NCBI GenBank assembly: GCA_025738555.1
Contig: JAOVFP010000011.1
Location: 3,100,001 to 3,164,000, forward strand
Direction: 5' to 3'
Length of the DNA stretch: 64,000 nt
Origin: Cyathus striatus
Lineage: Eukaryota > Basidiomycota > Agaricomycetes > Agaricales > Nidulariaceae
How positions within the stretch are numbered: the first letter of the stretch is position 1; each line of letters starts with the position of its first letter. The notes below the pieces were generated by a model. That model was given only the letters and a program-made list of their open reading frames with translations. It did not search any database and had not been told where the DNA came from. Below are positions 1-13,169 of this stretch, in pieces. Made by a program: the position numbers and the translations under genes.

Positions 1-79
1 AGCGGGTATACTTAGAATGATATCTTATCTCAATAATCCATGTGCTGACACACTTAATCTCAGATAAGAATCTTAACAT

Positions 80-245
80 ACCGTACGCCGTACCAGACTG
101 TAATACGTCCGTAATAGTACGGGCACTATACGGGTGTAAACCGTACCGTAATGATACCATATTAATTTTACTTTGAAGCTCTTACGGGACGGTTACGGGA
201 CCGTATATACGGCTACCGTACATCCGTACTATACGGGTACGGTGT
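80..245. repeat. Dense cluster of CCGTA/TACGG motifs
   Basis: More than a dozen CCGTA or TACGG pentamers, on both strands and often overlapping, are packed into about 165 bases. The surrounding sequence has few CG dinucleotides. No coding capacity is convincing here. Such clusters occur as subterminal repeats of DNA transposons or as binding-site arrays; neither can be decided from this window. Confidence 0.5.
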
Positions 246-1080
246 ACAGCCCTAAAACCAACCCAACGGTAGATCCAACATTGTACAACGCGCTAGAGAG
301 AAAAGACGGAGCAGAAACGGTGACGCAAGCTGCATTAAGCCTTGTCCTATTCTGTGGCTACGCTGTGCTTTCGTCCAATATATAGATTAGTTAAGAACCC
401 GGAGATCGAGACGTATGCCCGAGCAAGCCCGCAAGGAGACCAGGGAAGGGAAGGGAGCACCAATGTGACCAGCCGCCCTTCAAAAGCGAAGCGCCCCGCC
501 CCGCCCCGTCCGAAACCAGGAGGAAGGAACTCACCAATAGCCCAAACACACAAATGAACAGCCCCTCCATGCCTCTCCCCCAGCGAGATTCATTCCTAGC
601 TCCTTGAACAGGTCACCCTGCTTCGTGTTATTTTTCTGTATCTGAGGCTGTCACTCGGTCAAAGCAGGCAATGAAGCGCCGTGAGTCGTGGTCGGACTGT
701 AGAGCAGGGCATCCAACATATATCGTAACAAAAAGATAGCAAGTTAATATATCAAATTAGAGAGCAGAGACAGATGGAGATTACACGCAGCCAGCATCTT
801 ATCCTGGCCCACTCATGCTCTCAGTGCCATTTGAAGACCAGGAACAGGCGCCCGCATTATCGCTCTGGCCGGTGGTAGCTGGGCTTCTGGTGGTTAGAGA
901 CATGTAAGGAATGCAAAGTGACAGGGGAGAGGGTCGAACTGCCACGAGAAAATGAGACAATGACCGAAAGACGTGAAGGATTAGGTGATGCGCCATTCGC
1001 ATGACCTGTTGCATCTCCGGTTTGTATTGGGTTAACTTGGACGAAAACAGTGCGTAGCATTGCGTCTTTACTACTCCCAC
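246..1080. other. No recognised gene
   Basis: Only short overlapping reading frames are present, with no domain, no splice pattern and no homology that I recognise. Base composition is moderately GC-rich with normal CpG, unlike the AT-rich repeats downstream. Confidence 0.5.
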
Positions 1081-1640
1081 TTCGTCAGTACATCACAGAA
1101 ACGAAATGAAAGAAGGCCGACCTGAAGAAACGTAGTAGCGTTGTTACAGAACAACGCCGCACCCATCTCGCCACCCCTTCTAGTTATCCTCCTCCATCCA
1201 GACCCTCTCCCTGAGCACGTCAGTTTACAACTTCACCATCCCCTCCAGCTTGTCGACTTCGAAAGCTACGTACTTAACTCTTTTGATCGAGCCTCTCCAA
1301 GTCTTTCACGCCCTTGCGCTGCGTGCGCAGATGTCGATACGCGACGTGCCGAGGGAGGCAGAGCGGACTGGCAGTCAATCTCCTATTGGTCCTCTCGCTA
1401 GTCTTGTGGTCATTCTACATTATCATTGATAGCACACATATAGAATAAATTGAAGACCCCGACGCCCGCATGCCAATTAGACTTTAATGAAGAAACTTGA
1501 CATGTCTGCTATTAATGTCCTCTATCGGCGTGTGATTTAGGCCTGGCTGTAAGTATAAAATGACAGCGTGGCAACATTGACACGGTTCTTCCCCCATCAC
1601 TCTGTGAACTTCAAGATTCTACGCTCATACCAACTACTCA
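1081..1640 (+). repeat. 5' flank of the NLR gene, shared with the inverted NLR copy
   Basis: This flank is partly repeated, in inverted orientation, upstream of the second NLR copy. The segment 1380-1640 matches the reverse complement of about 23643-23930, including the TATA region and the sequence around CAAGATTCTACGCTCA. The segment 1081-1330 matches the reverse complement of about 24600-24830. The duplication therefore included the promoter, and about 0.6 kb separates the two blocks in the second copy. Confidence 0.65.
1554..1560 (+). promoter_or_regulatory. TATA box of the NLR gene
   Basis: TATAAAA lies about 100 bases before the start codon. The inverted copy keeps the same element (TATAAAG on its own strand, near 23750), which supports function in the ancestral promoter. 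Confidence 0.55.
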
Positions 1641-1660
1641 ACTATAAGCTATTTGTACTC

Positions 1661-4600
1661 ATGGCTACCTTATCCACTTCAGGTGCTGAAATGCTCAAAA
1701 ATGTACATAATTCAACCTTTCACAATCCAAATATCACTGCTGCTGGTCGAGATGTTACCATTATAAATGACGGAAGTGCAAATGAAATTCAACAAAAGCT
1801 TGGTTTACTAAAACCAATATCTCGTGATCATTATTATGTTCCTCCTTGCATGGAAGGAACAAGAAAGAGCTTGTTTGACAATATTGATAAGTGGCTTCTG
1901 GACTTTGGTATGTGTGGTTTGTAATGCTTCACAATACTATCTAAATCTATGCTCAATATCAGATGAGCTGACACCAAATATAATGTGGATTACTGGGTAT
2001 CCTGGAAGTGGGAAATCAGCTATTGCATCTAGTTTGGTTTCCAAGCTCTCTGGAACTCAGAGACTCTGTGGCTACCACTTCTTCAAAAGAGATGATGAAG
2101 TTCTTGGTGATCCCTGTACTGTTTGGCGAACCATAGCTGCAACAATGGCCTCCAAGAACAATGTTATTGCTAAAGCAATGGCCAAAAAATTGGATATTAA
2201 TTTTAGAATCCAAGACATCAAATGGCACTTCGAAAATCTCATTTCTATGAGTTTCATGAAATATCTGAATGAATTACACAATCCAGTGGTTATTGTTGAT
2301 GCTTTAGATGAATGCAAAACTTCAAATGATAAGCATATTTTCAAGAACACATTATTTTTATGGTCAAAATTTTCCAAAAGGTGTAAACTTATCATTACTG
2401 GAAGATCTGATTACAAGCCAATGGGATTGGATAAAGCTGAACTATGCATTGATTATGAGTTAGAAATTGGTACTGATTCAGAAATAAATAATGATATAAA
2501 ATTTTATATATCAAAAAAATTTGAAGAATCTTACTCATGGTTAAACTGGAAACCAAGTGATGACACCTTAAATGCAATGTCAATAAAAGCTTCTGGATTG
2601 TTTATTTGGGCTTCCACTACTATTAAATTTATTACATCAGATCAACAAGGCATCATATCTCCTAGGAAAAAGTTGAGAAAAATTATGGAAAATCAAGAAG
2701 AGAATACAGTGTCTGGCATTGACAAGTTGTATATTGATATTTTGAAAATGTCATTTGACGCCTGGAGTGATATAGACAAACTGATGGCTCAGAATGTCCT
2801 GGGATTAATAATACTTGCAAAAGTGTCATTAAACATAAATGATATATGTCAGTTCATTTGTGAAAATGAAGATGATGATCTGGAAGATGATATTCAAGTA
2901 ATTTTGAAATGTTTGCAACCTGTAGTGTCAATAAATGGTGGAAAAATTACTACAAGACATTTGTCATTTGTTGAATTCTTAACAGAAAGATGCAACATGG
3001 AGCAGTACAAAATCAATAAAGCAACATACAATATTAAAATGCAGACAAAAATATATATAATTTTAAATAAAGAATTGAAGTTCAATATCTGTAATTTGGA
3101 AACATCATATCAGAAAAACCAAGACATAGAAAATTTGACAGAAAAGATCCAGCATTGCATACCAAGTTATTTGCAATACTGCTGTATGTATTGGCTTTCA
3201 CATGAGGTAGACATCAAACATGAGAAAAATGAAACAATAAAAATAAATGGTCAAATAAATTTTTTGTATCAAAAATTTCTATATTGGCTTGAAGTTATGA
3301 GTTTACTAGATAAAATACCAATGGCTTTAGGTCTACTGAAGGCCTTGAAAGACTGTAAAAATGTAAGTACAATGAAGACTAGCTTAGATTTCACACTGAA
3401 TTTAATATGTATAGCATGAGAAAATGTTTGAAGAATTTATCAATGAAGCTGTTCAATTTATATTACATTTCAAAGTGCCAATAATAACAAGTACTCCACA
3501 TATATATCTTTCAGCACTGCCATTTACTCCCAAAAAATCAGTTATCTATGAAAAATATCATAAAATATTTGAAAATATTATTTACAGATTAAGTGACATT
3601 GAAGAAGGTTGGAGATATAAAGGAAGTGAAGTTCACTACCATACATCACAAGTTACAAGTGTGGCTATTTCTTGTGATGGAAAGCAAATTAGTGTTGGAT
3701 ATCAAGATTACACAGTCAGTATATGGGACACTATATCTGGAAATAAGATTGCTGGCCCATTTGTGGGTCACACAAGTTCAGTCAGATCAGTAGCATTTTC
3801 TCCAGATGGAAAGCAAGTGGTATCAGGCTCATATGATCGAACTGTAAGAATCTGGGATGTGGAGAGTGGAACAATTACTGCTGATCCATTTCAAGGTCAC
3901 ACAAGTGGGATCATATCAGTAGCATTTTCTCCAGATGGAAAGCAAGTGGTATCAGGCTCACTTGATCAAACTGTGAGAATATGGGATGTGGAGAGTGGAT
4001 CAATTGCTGCTGGTCCATTTCAAGGTCACACAAGTAATGTCACATCAGTAGCATTTTCTCCAGATGGAAAGCAAGTGGTATCAGGCTCATGGGATCAAAC
4101 TGTGAGAATATGGGATGTGAAGAGTGGAACAATTACTGCTGGTCCATTTCTAGGTCACACAAGTAATGTCTTATCAGTAGCATTTTCTCCAGATGGAAAT
4201 CAAGTGGTATCAGGCTCATGGGATCAAACTGTGAGAATATGGGATGTGGAGAGTGGAACAATTACTGCTGGTCCATTTCAAGGTCACACAAGTAATGTCA
4301 CATCAGTAGCATTTTCTCCAGATGGAAAGCAAGTGGTATCAGGCTCATGGGATCAAACTGTGAGAATATGGGATGTGGAGAGTGGAACAATTGCTGCTGG
4401 TCCATTTCAAGGTCACACAAGTAATGTCACATCAGTAGTATTTTCTCCAGATGGAAAGCAAGTGGTATCAGGCTCAGATGATCGAACTGTGAGAATATGG
4501 GATGTGGAGAGTGGAACAATTAATGCTGGTCCATTTCAAGGTCACACAAGTAATGTCTTATCAGTAGTATTTTCTCCAGATGGAAAGCAAGTTGTATCAG

Positions 4601-5840
4601 GCTCATATGATAAAACTGTGAGAATATGGGATGTGGAGAGTGGAACAATTGCTGCTGATCCATTTAAAGGTCACACAAGTTCAGTCACATCAGTAGCATT
4701 TTCTCCAGATGGAAAGCAAGTGGTATCAGGCTCATATGATCGAACTGTAAGAATATGGGATGTGGAGAGTGGAACAATTACTGCTGATCCATTTAAAGGT
4801 CACACAAGTTCAGTCACATCAGTAGCATTTTCTCCAGATGGAAAGCAAGTGGTATCAGGCTCAAATGACCAAACTGTGAGAATATGGGATGTGGAAAGTG
4901 GAACAATTGCTGCTGGTCCATTTCAAGGTCACACAAATAATGTCACATCAGTAGCATTTTCTCCAGATGGAAAGCAAGTGGTATCAGGCTCAGATGATCA
5001 AACTGTGAGAATATGGGATGCAGAGAGTGGAACAATTGATGCTGGTCCATTTCAAGGTCACACAAGTGATGTCACATCAGTAGCATTTTCTCCAAATGGA
5101 AAGCAAGTGGTATCAGGCTCAGATGATCACACTGTAAGAATATGGGATGTGAAGAGTGGATCAATTGCTGCTGATCCATTTCAAGGTTACACAAGTTCAG
5201 TCAGATCAGTAGCATTTTCTCCAAATGGAAAGCAAATAGTGTCAGGCTCATATGATAAAACTGTGAGAATATGGGATGTGGAGAGTGGAACAATTGCTGC
5301 TGGTCCATTTCAAGGTCACACAGGAGAAGTCATATCAGTAGCATTCTCTCCAGATGGAAAGCAAGTGGTATCAGGCTCAAATGATCAAACTGTGAGAATA
5401 TGGGATGTGGAGAGTGGATCAATTGCTGCTGGTCCATTTCAAGGTCACACAAGTGATGTCACACCATCTGCATTTTCTTCAGATATAAAGAAGATGGTAT
5501 CAGGCCCATGGAATATTAGAAAGCTGCAGTTGACATCAGGTGTGTAATATTTGTGTTCAGTAATTGTTATTTATTAAAATTTATGATTTTCTGTTATTCA
5601 GGTCATCTTAAAAATATAATTTCTCTTGGAGGCCCATCAATTTATACTTCATGTCATACAAATGGCTGGATTACTGATAATGCAGGCAATTTACTTTTCT
5701 GGGTTCCAGACTATTTAAGGTCTGGTTTATGTGATTTTGATACCATTTCCATTCTGGGTCCATCCATTTTATGCAGATTAGATCTTTCAAAATTCTGTCA
5801 TGGGTCATATTGGAAATATTGTATTGCTTGCTCTTTGTAA
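1661..5840 (+). CDS. NACHT-WD40 NLR-type protein (STAND NTPase)
   Basis: This is a signal-transducing NTPase with a C-terminal WD40 sensor, the fungal NLR architecture tied to non-self recognition and regulated cell death. The model has four exons: 1661-1907, 1963-3362, 3415-5539 and 5602-5840, giving about 1336 residues; all three introns are 52-62 bases with GT...AG ends and restore frame. Residues 1-82 form a short N-terminus with no known effector domain. The NACHT domain follows, with a Walker A motif GYPGSGKS near residue 97 and an extended Walker B VVIVDALDE near residue 190. A helical linker precedes 14 WD40 units of 43 residues (about 622-1230) and a fifteenth decayed one. The last exon encodes a conserved tail containing the motif LLFWVP. 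The coding sequence is AT-rich and CpG-poor, while the promoter is not. The ligand is unknown. Confidence 0.88.
3769..5460 (+). repeat. WD40 tandem array, 129-bp unit
   Basis: The unit encodes [20 protein letters not shown] followed by [22 protein letters not shown]. Adjacent copies differ at only a few bases, apart from repeated changes at a small set of codons: the residue pair before and after V in the GHTS segment, the residue before D in GSxD, the residue after it, and the residue before AGPF. Near-identity across all units points to ongoing unequal exchange or gene conversion. Confidence 0.9.
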
Positions 5841-6300
5841 TATTGTTTTCTTTACTGTGTTTAGTTATACATTTCTTGCAGTACATAGTACTCACTCTCC
5901 TTTGTGAATTAATGTGAATTACATGTGAACTTCAACTATTTTATTGGTTATTAGAACTACAACTTTAAGTTAAACTAAATTGAAAGGGGTTATAAAATCA
6001 CAAAATATTATTATTGTTATATTAAATTCTCATTCCTATATCTCTACATAATATTATCTAATAACATCATAGTCTCATTTCTAGAACTCCTTATTCAAAA
6101 GTTTGTATTCATATATTTTAACATATGCAGCCAGATACATGCAGTACTAGAGTGGTATATAGAATAAGCTAAACAACAGGTACACAGGTATGTACTGGTA
6201 ATACTTACAGGTCCTAATAAAACTAATTTTAATTAAATGTTTATTTTGGTAGTCTGAACACCACTAATGTAGTGCAGCTACACATTGTCATGGATAGTCT
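5841..6300. repeat. NLR 3' flank, shared with the inverted copy
   Basis: This AT-rich flank matches the reverse complement of about 18000-18276. Its stretch around 6120-6165, including the reverse complement of CCACTCTAGTAC, matches 15790-15842. In the second copy these two blocks are separated by about 2.1 kb of inserted DNA. Confidence 0.6.
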
Positions 6301-6309
6301 AAACCTGTA

Positions 6310-9213
6310 CAGGTTACAGGTAAAGGTACTGCAGGTAGAGAGGAATGTTTCTTGCAAGTCCACAAGTTGTTTCCAGCCTGCCATTTGCACTCTGCATATT
6401 TATTTTCATGTCCATATCCCACTGCAATCCACATTTCTCTGCCATTGATAAACTCATTGAGACTATCTGTGATCCACTATCCAGTAAACACTCCTCTATT
6501 TGGACACTGTAAATAGATCCAGTGATGGCTCATAATGCTTCTGTGTCTCTAGCCACAATGATTCCTTTTTCTAGTCCATTAGTAAGCAATCCCAAATACT
6601 GGGTGACAGGGTCTGAGATGTTCCATCCACCAGTTACAAAGTTCCCACAATTATCCTTACCATCTTGCATTTCCTTCACAGTTGCTGGTAAATTGCAGTC
6701 CTGAACAAAAACCCAATTAATGTCTGGTAAGGATCTCCCTGGAGCATCTTCATCTTCTACTTCCTCAATTTGGATGGGTATGCTTTTGTGATTATTTGAG
6801 ATGTCCTTGTTTAACCCATTAGCTACTGTTGACTGTTGCTTCATAGTTAACTGTGCATGTAAGTCTGCATGCACACCAGGTGCTAATGCCAATAAATCTC
6901 TCTGAGAAATAACTACAGGAAACTCCAACAACTTATCTACAACTTTTGTCAGTTGCACTTCTATTTCCACAGCTGCTTGGTGTGTGTAGCTAGGTGACTT
7001 TTTGGTAATTCAGATGCTGGAATAGGCAAGTGAACTGGTGCTGGTTGTAACTCAGTTACATTTTGGTATGGAAACTCCAGTAACTCTTTTTCTATTATAT
7101 ATTTTTCTTCTTTTGTATGGGTTATGTCATTTTTCTTTCTTTTTAGTATTTTTACAGGTTTGGGTGCTGGTTTGGTATCTTACTCTGTGTCAGCCATCAC
7201 CTCAGCATCCTCACTGATTATCTCAATTATCTCATCAACTTCTTTGAATGAAACTGCCTTATTTATGGGTTGGTCCTCCAGTACACTAGTGGCCACAGGC
7301 AGGGTCGTTATGACTTTGGGTTGCTGTGCCTCCTTCCTTGAACCATCTAGAAACCTGACTGTTTACCAGACTGTGTCTGTATGTTCTGTGCTACTGTCTC
7401 TGGGCACTGCTTCTTCCAGCATTACTCGCTGCCACATGGCACTCACTATCTGCTGCATGGTGTTCATCTGATCAAACAGCATGAATAATGTCTCCTGTGT
7501 CTGCTGTTGCTCATGCAGTTGGTAGTACATCTGCTGCTTTGGTATGTCAAACTCTTTTCTAGCTAACATATCATTTATGATTTTCTTAAGAGGGTAGAAT
7601 CCCCTTATTTTCTCATTGGTTGCACACATAGTTATCACTCCAAACTCCTCTTTGATGACTCTGTCTGCAATATCTTTGGCTTTCACTTTGCAGTTGGCTA
7701 TATTCTCACTACACTGACCACAATAATAACATCCTCTTGATAAAGGCAAAGTGTAGGCCGTATTCCCTCCCTGATACCCTTGGTTCTGGTTCTGGTACTG
7801 GTACATCATCCAATTACCATTCAGGGGTTGGTTGGAAGGTGGTGCTGGCACTGGTGATGGCTTCAGAATATTTGCCAACATAGTGTGGAATTCTTTGGTC
7901 AGTGCACTCAGCCCCAAGGCAACTGCCTCTTGCACTTCTTTTTTGATGTCAATTTCAGGGGCCTCTTTCTTGATAGGTAGCCACGATATGTTCGTCAACT
8001 TCAACTCTTCCTTCCTTGCTTTCTGCACTTTTCTTGATGAGCTTCTAACTAGTGTGTCTGAATTGGGACTGATGTCTGAATCCATGTGTCCTGCTGAATC
8101 TGAGTCATCTCCCAACAATCACTTTCTCATGATGCTATCACAAACCCATATCACCACTTTATAATCATAGGGGTCATCCAGATTCCTTTCTTCTACTGAC
8201 TCAGGGACTAAATCTAATTGTTGATTCATGGTTTCTTTAAATTTTTGGCTTAAAGCCCTGACAAACCTTCTCACAATAGTTGATTTCAAGATAACATTAT
8301 TCTCCACACATATTGCTGCTGCCATTTTGAACACTCTTTTGAATGCTTTCCACTCTTTCTTGTCCTGAGGGTCAATCATTGCATGCTTTCTAACTATTTT
8401 AGACAGTTGGGAAGTGCATTCTATATCTGCATCTTCATCATATTCCTTTAGGACACAGTTTTTAAATGCTTCCCACAAAACTCCTTGAGCCTCCACAAAC
8501 TGTGACACAATATCCTGCACCTGACTGTGAGTGATTGTCTGTAGCGCATATGAAATTTGTTTGCTTTCATCCTCAAACGAGTAATGCTCAAAATGGGATT
8601 GTAGACTTTTAAGCCAAAATCTGACTTCCATGCCTTTCCCATCCCACTTGTTTGCATCCCTGCTAAAGGGATCTGGCATATCTTTTGGCATTGCTTGTCT
8701 TCTCATGGGTGGATTGGCTATTGCTTCTCCGGCTGCTTGGGGAACTGCTTGGTCTGCCATGGGGACTATCTCTGGTATGGTAACTATGGTATTTATATGA
8801 ACTGACTCTTGGACTGGCTCATTTTTGATGGGTGCAATATCAGGCTCAATGAACAAATTCCTAAGTATATGGTCTGGGCTATTCTCTACTTCTGAGTCTG
8901 ATCCTTCAATGGCACCTGGTAACATGTTGGTAAGCAGTGTTTTGATCTCTTGCTCAAATTCAGTGATGACTGGCACTTGGGCTGCTTTGATTAGAGGCTG
9001 CTCAATGGCTTGGTCTACTTTGTCATGGATGTGCTGATTTTCTATACTACTATCTACATGTGCACTGGCTCTTAATACTGTTGGATTGTTCTCGGGGAGT
9101 CTGGCTACTGGCAAATTTGAGCCACTTGGAACTCTTCTTTGTTGCTTAACCCCAAACTCAAGGACTTCCTGTCCTGACTTCTGCAAGTTCTTTGTTTTGT
9201 GAGATATTTTCAC
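6310..9213 (-). pseudogene. Ty3/gypsy-type gag-protease remnant
   Basis: The open segments on the minus strand are 9213-8119, 8118-7363 and 6970-about 6310. The first encodes a gag capsid-like region containing KWDGKGMEVRFWLKSLQ. The second continues in the same frame after a TGA at 8119-8121 and contains a degenerate zinc knuckle, CYYCGQCSENIANC, where the family usually has a histidine. The third has the RDLLALAPGV segment that precedes the protease in basidiomycete gypsy elements, then the retropepsin active-site motif LLDSGSQIV and a MQSANG segment. Reverse transcriptase, RNase H and integrase are missing. In-frame stops and a frameshift show that it is dead. Confidence 0.75.
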
Positions 9214-9508
9214 AACTGGTGCTTCACTGATATGCCAAGTAAGACTAACTCAGTCCTTTACTAATCACAAAAATACATGCACACAAACAATCACAACTTA
9301 ACACAAGTCTATCACAATATATGCTCTACTAAGGAAACAGGGGGGTCTAATTCCTTCATCACTTGTCACTTTTCAAGGTTCCAACAGTAGAATGTTATAA
9401 TATACTTATAATGTTCCTATCTATTACCTCTCATTGCAGAAACACTTCAAAAACCAAATAAATTCAAATTCCCCCTCATGGTGGGCTCCAGATAAGAGGT
9501 TAGAGATG

Positions 9509-9693
9509 TTTACAATGGGGTGATAGTAGCTAAATTATGTAATAATAACTACTTACTCCTAAAACAACATAATGGGGTGACAAGTTTGGAGGGAATTTTG
9601 CAGAAGATTGGTTTTAAGGACACTTCCAGGCAAAAGGGGGTAGAAGGGGGATGTATAGGAAGGTGGGAGAATAACTAAGTAGTGTTAATGTAA
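9509..9693 (-). mobile_element. Possible short LTR upstream of the gag remnant
   Basis: Read on the minus strand, the segment begins TGTTACATTAACAC and ends CCATTGTAAACA, so it has TG...CA ends with partly inverted termini. About 15 bases beyond is TGGAGCCCACCATGAGG, which could be a primer-binding site. No second LTR was found, so this is tentative. Confidence 0.3.
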
Positions 9694-9699
9694 CATCTC

Positions 9700-12600
9700 T
9701 GGCTATGTATGATGTAACATGCAATTCTCTATGAGTTTGTGGTTTCTCTTACTAGACTCAAATCAAATCACTTAATCAATAATCACCTCAGACAAGGGTG
9801 GATTGGATCACTGTAAATATGGTACAACCCAATTTACTTAACAATTAGAATAGTTATTAAAATATGTTATCTGACTGATGTGTGAGCAAATTTAGAATAT
9901 GTGCAAGAATAAGAAAACTGACCAATCCATGCAACATATTTACAATAAGATCCGTGACCCCATCCATTCCTAGGCCAATTGGAAAATTTTTGGAGGCTCG
10001 GTTCACATTGCACAGGTAAAATCGGCATGAAACAATTGGAACAATAAGCAGATGTATTACCCAATTTAGAATTTTCTAATGCATCTGACACATTACATAT
10101 TTTATGGCATATTCTAATTGTTACAAAAATTGGGATGTACCATATTTACATGAACCCGATTTAGGCCTGTCTGAGGTGAATCTTGGAAAGTTCACTTTAT
10201 TTCACTACACTACATCAAGGTACTTTATAACAGAAGCTGTGCAGGGGATAGCTTGTATTTACAGGACAAAACTTGTCTACTTTATATACTGCTAGGAATA
10301 TGGTGGCTGATGGTGCTGTATAGCGGCTGGATAGGTACATTCAGGGTACTAGGGAGGGTAAACTACATCACTGACAGGGGGAAGCCATTTGCTCATAGAG
10401 TGTGCTGGACAGGGGGTCACATGTCTGTCATAGGGAGTTGCACAATAGAGGTTATGGTGCTGTGTGCATTCCTTCGGTCGGGACAGGATTGGCTATACAT
10501 GGGTGTGCTAAGAATAGCGCAAAGATCTTATCAGGGTTTAGGGTTTATCGCTTTAATTAAACATGTATCGCTTTGCCGGTTACTCTGAGAGAGGTTGATC
10601 AGTTGGCTCAGGGTTCTGGGGTTTGCTGAAGCATCTAAGTGAGGCACTTCATTATCACTTGCTTCTCTTGGGTAGTGATCATGTTTGATCACATGACCTT
10701 CACATGTTGCTAGACGTGTTCTGGCTGTTATCCATTTAGTCACTGAGTTTAGCGCCACTGCTTTAACTGTCTCTCCTGTGCATAGTACCACCTCATCAGG
10801 AAATACCTAACATACATATTAGCAGAAATAACTATAATAAAGCATATATAAATAATATAAAGCAATATAAAGCAATATAAAGTGAACTTTAGTGAATTTA
10901 AGGTCCATTAGTTGTTTTAGGCAAATTAGGATTGGCCCCCTCGTTATTTTGACTTAATTCTCCTAATTTTAACTTATTCCACCATATTTTAACTTATCCC
11001 ACCATATTTCAACCTATTACACCATATTTCAACACATTTGCAAGAATAAGGATCATTAAAGAATGCTTTAGCATTGAATTAATTGATATATCTGACATGC
11101 TATTTCACAAATAAGCCATAGAAATCATTATTATTGAAATATGCTAATACAAGAACTATATAATGACTAACATAAATAAAATATATACATAAAGCACTTC
11201 TCAGTAAAAAACATGTACATTAACATGCACTCTCAATTGTGAAATGAATATAAGTGAAAATAAACATACCTTGTGCACCAGGCACACCAAACCACGAGTC
11301 TAAGAACATTATCAGTCATCACTTGTGAATCAGAGAAATGGAGGTACTTACAGACAAAACAACTTGCAACATCATAAACTTGGATGTGCCATGGCAACAT
11401 ATAACAGAGACATATACATGGGTTATCAAGCAGGAGTTGCAGAGAGTGGAGAGATGAAACCACAAGACCGAACAATGGGTACTATCAAAGCAAATCTACA
11501 TTAGCACAGACAATAAAAGACGAGGTATCCCTGTGATGAGAGGAAAAGAGATGTGGAAAGACATGGCATATGGGTATGAGAGGGAGGCAAGAGAACAGAT
11601 TAAGGAAGTGCAGTGGCAGGTGGTTGAATGTAAAAGAGTAAGTGAGAGAGAGCTATCTGGGAAGAAGTGCGGAAAGTGGAAGAAAGGATTCTACATAAGC
11701 ATGAAGACAAGCAGCACCATTTTAGGGAGGAAAGGACAATGGGTCCAGAAGGTGAGTGTGTACCAGATAGCAAGTAAAACTTTTTAAGGTCGACAAGAGA
11801 CAATGTATCAAAACATTGAGGCATTAGAGATAGAATAGAAGCTTTGAGAATGCAAGTAGAGTCAACACAAGCAGGAGACAAAGACAGCAGGAGCAGGAGG
11901 GGAAGAGGATGGCAGAGGGAGGCAAGAATTGAAAGTGGTAACATTTGGTTCAAGTTGAATTCAGGCTCTGCTGACACATCAACATGTTGATGACAACATG
12001 GCAAATTTCAATATGTCACATGACTGGATTAAACCAGTGTGAATGGAGTTTGAAATGACTTAATAAAGTTCTGACTCCTCAGGTGATGCATTGACATTGT
12101 GTTGATGAGTGGTCTTCTGTTAACTATGTATGTGCCATTCTATCCCTCTTCTCCATACATTATGTATATAGATTACTACACTTAAGTAACAACTTCTTAA
12201 GTACTACAACTTACCTATAAGTAGCTTAGTTTCCATGAAAACTTGATAAAAAATCATGTACTTGATAAACTTCATATGATTTGCATATGACAATAATGGT
12301 GGTCAAAATATGTTGAACATAAATGTATATTAGTGATCTATTAGTATTCCTTTTACTTATAAACCATTATTCTATCCTAATACAATACTTCATTATCCTT
12401 ATATTTTCACATTAGCTCAAATAAGCTAAATCTAGTACATATTTTGTACATATTAGATATGGTGTACCTTATATTAACTTATATTAACTTATATATGCTA
12501 ATGATCTCTAAAACTTGCTAACATTTGCTTAGATACACTAATAATATCTAAAACTGGCTAACTTTAATTATTTAGTGAGTGGGGATTTTCCTGATGCTTA

Positions 12601-13165
12601 GGCTTTGTCATATTCACACCCTTGGTAAGTGTACTTCTTAGTACTTTTAACTGGCAGCTCGAGTCTCACTCCAATTCTGTAACTAACCCATGTTTGTTAC
12701 CATTTGGTGAGTACTAATTACATGTATAGAAAAGCTAAAATCCACAACTATAGGTAGTGTACATCCATCAGGCATCTCAGTATGAATTAACCTTATGCTA
12801 CCCATGACCTAAACATACCCATAGTTACAAATGTCAATATTTAATATGAAATCATATATACATATGACTACTGTACCATTTAACAGTAGTTTACACTCCC
12901 ACAAGGGGTCCATATGGATCTGTGCAGATTCTGCATGAATTCCATACAGATTTGTACAGAATTCAAGTAATTTTAAAAGTAGTGATGATATCTGCACATA
13001 TTCTGTGCAGATTGATATTTTATTAGTTTAACATCTCTTATGTACATCCTTACCATGTCTTCCAACACCTCTTAGGTACTTGCAATGCATGCTTATAAGA
13101 ACAATAATAATATTATACTATTGACATACAAGTACAACTATATACTAATATAAAAAATAGCCATT
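9700..13165. other. AT-rich DNA without a recognisable gene
   Basis: The reading frames are short and their translations look random. Local features are a short AATATAAAGC tandem near 10855-10880, repeated CCACCATATTTYAAC phrases near 10978-11035, and TTATATTAAC duplications near 12470-12490. Near 12925-12970 is a GAATTCCATACAGAT motif that recurs at 15040-15150. I see no gene. Confidence 0.5.
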
Positions 13166-13169
13166 ACTC

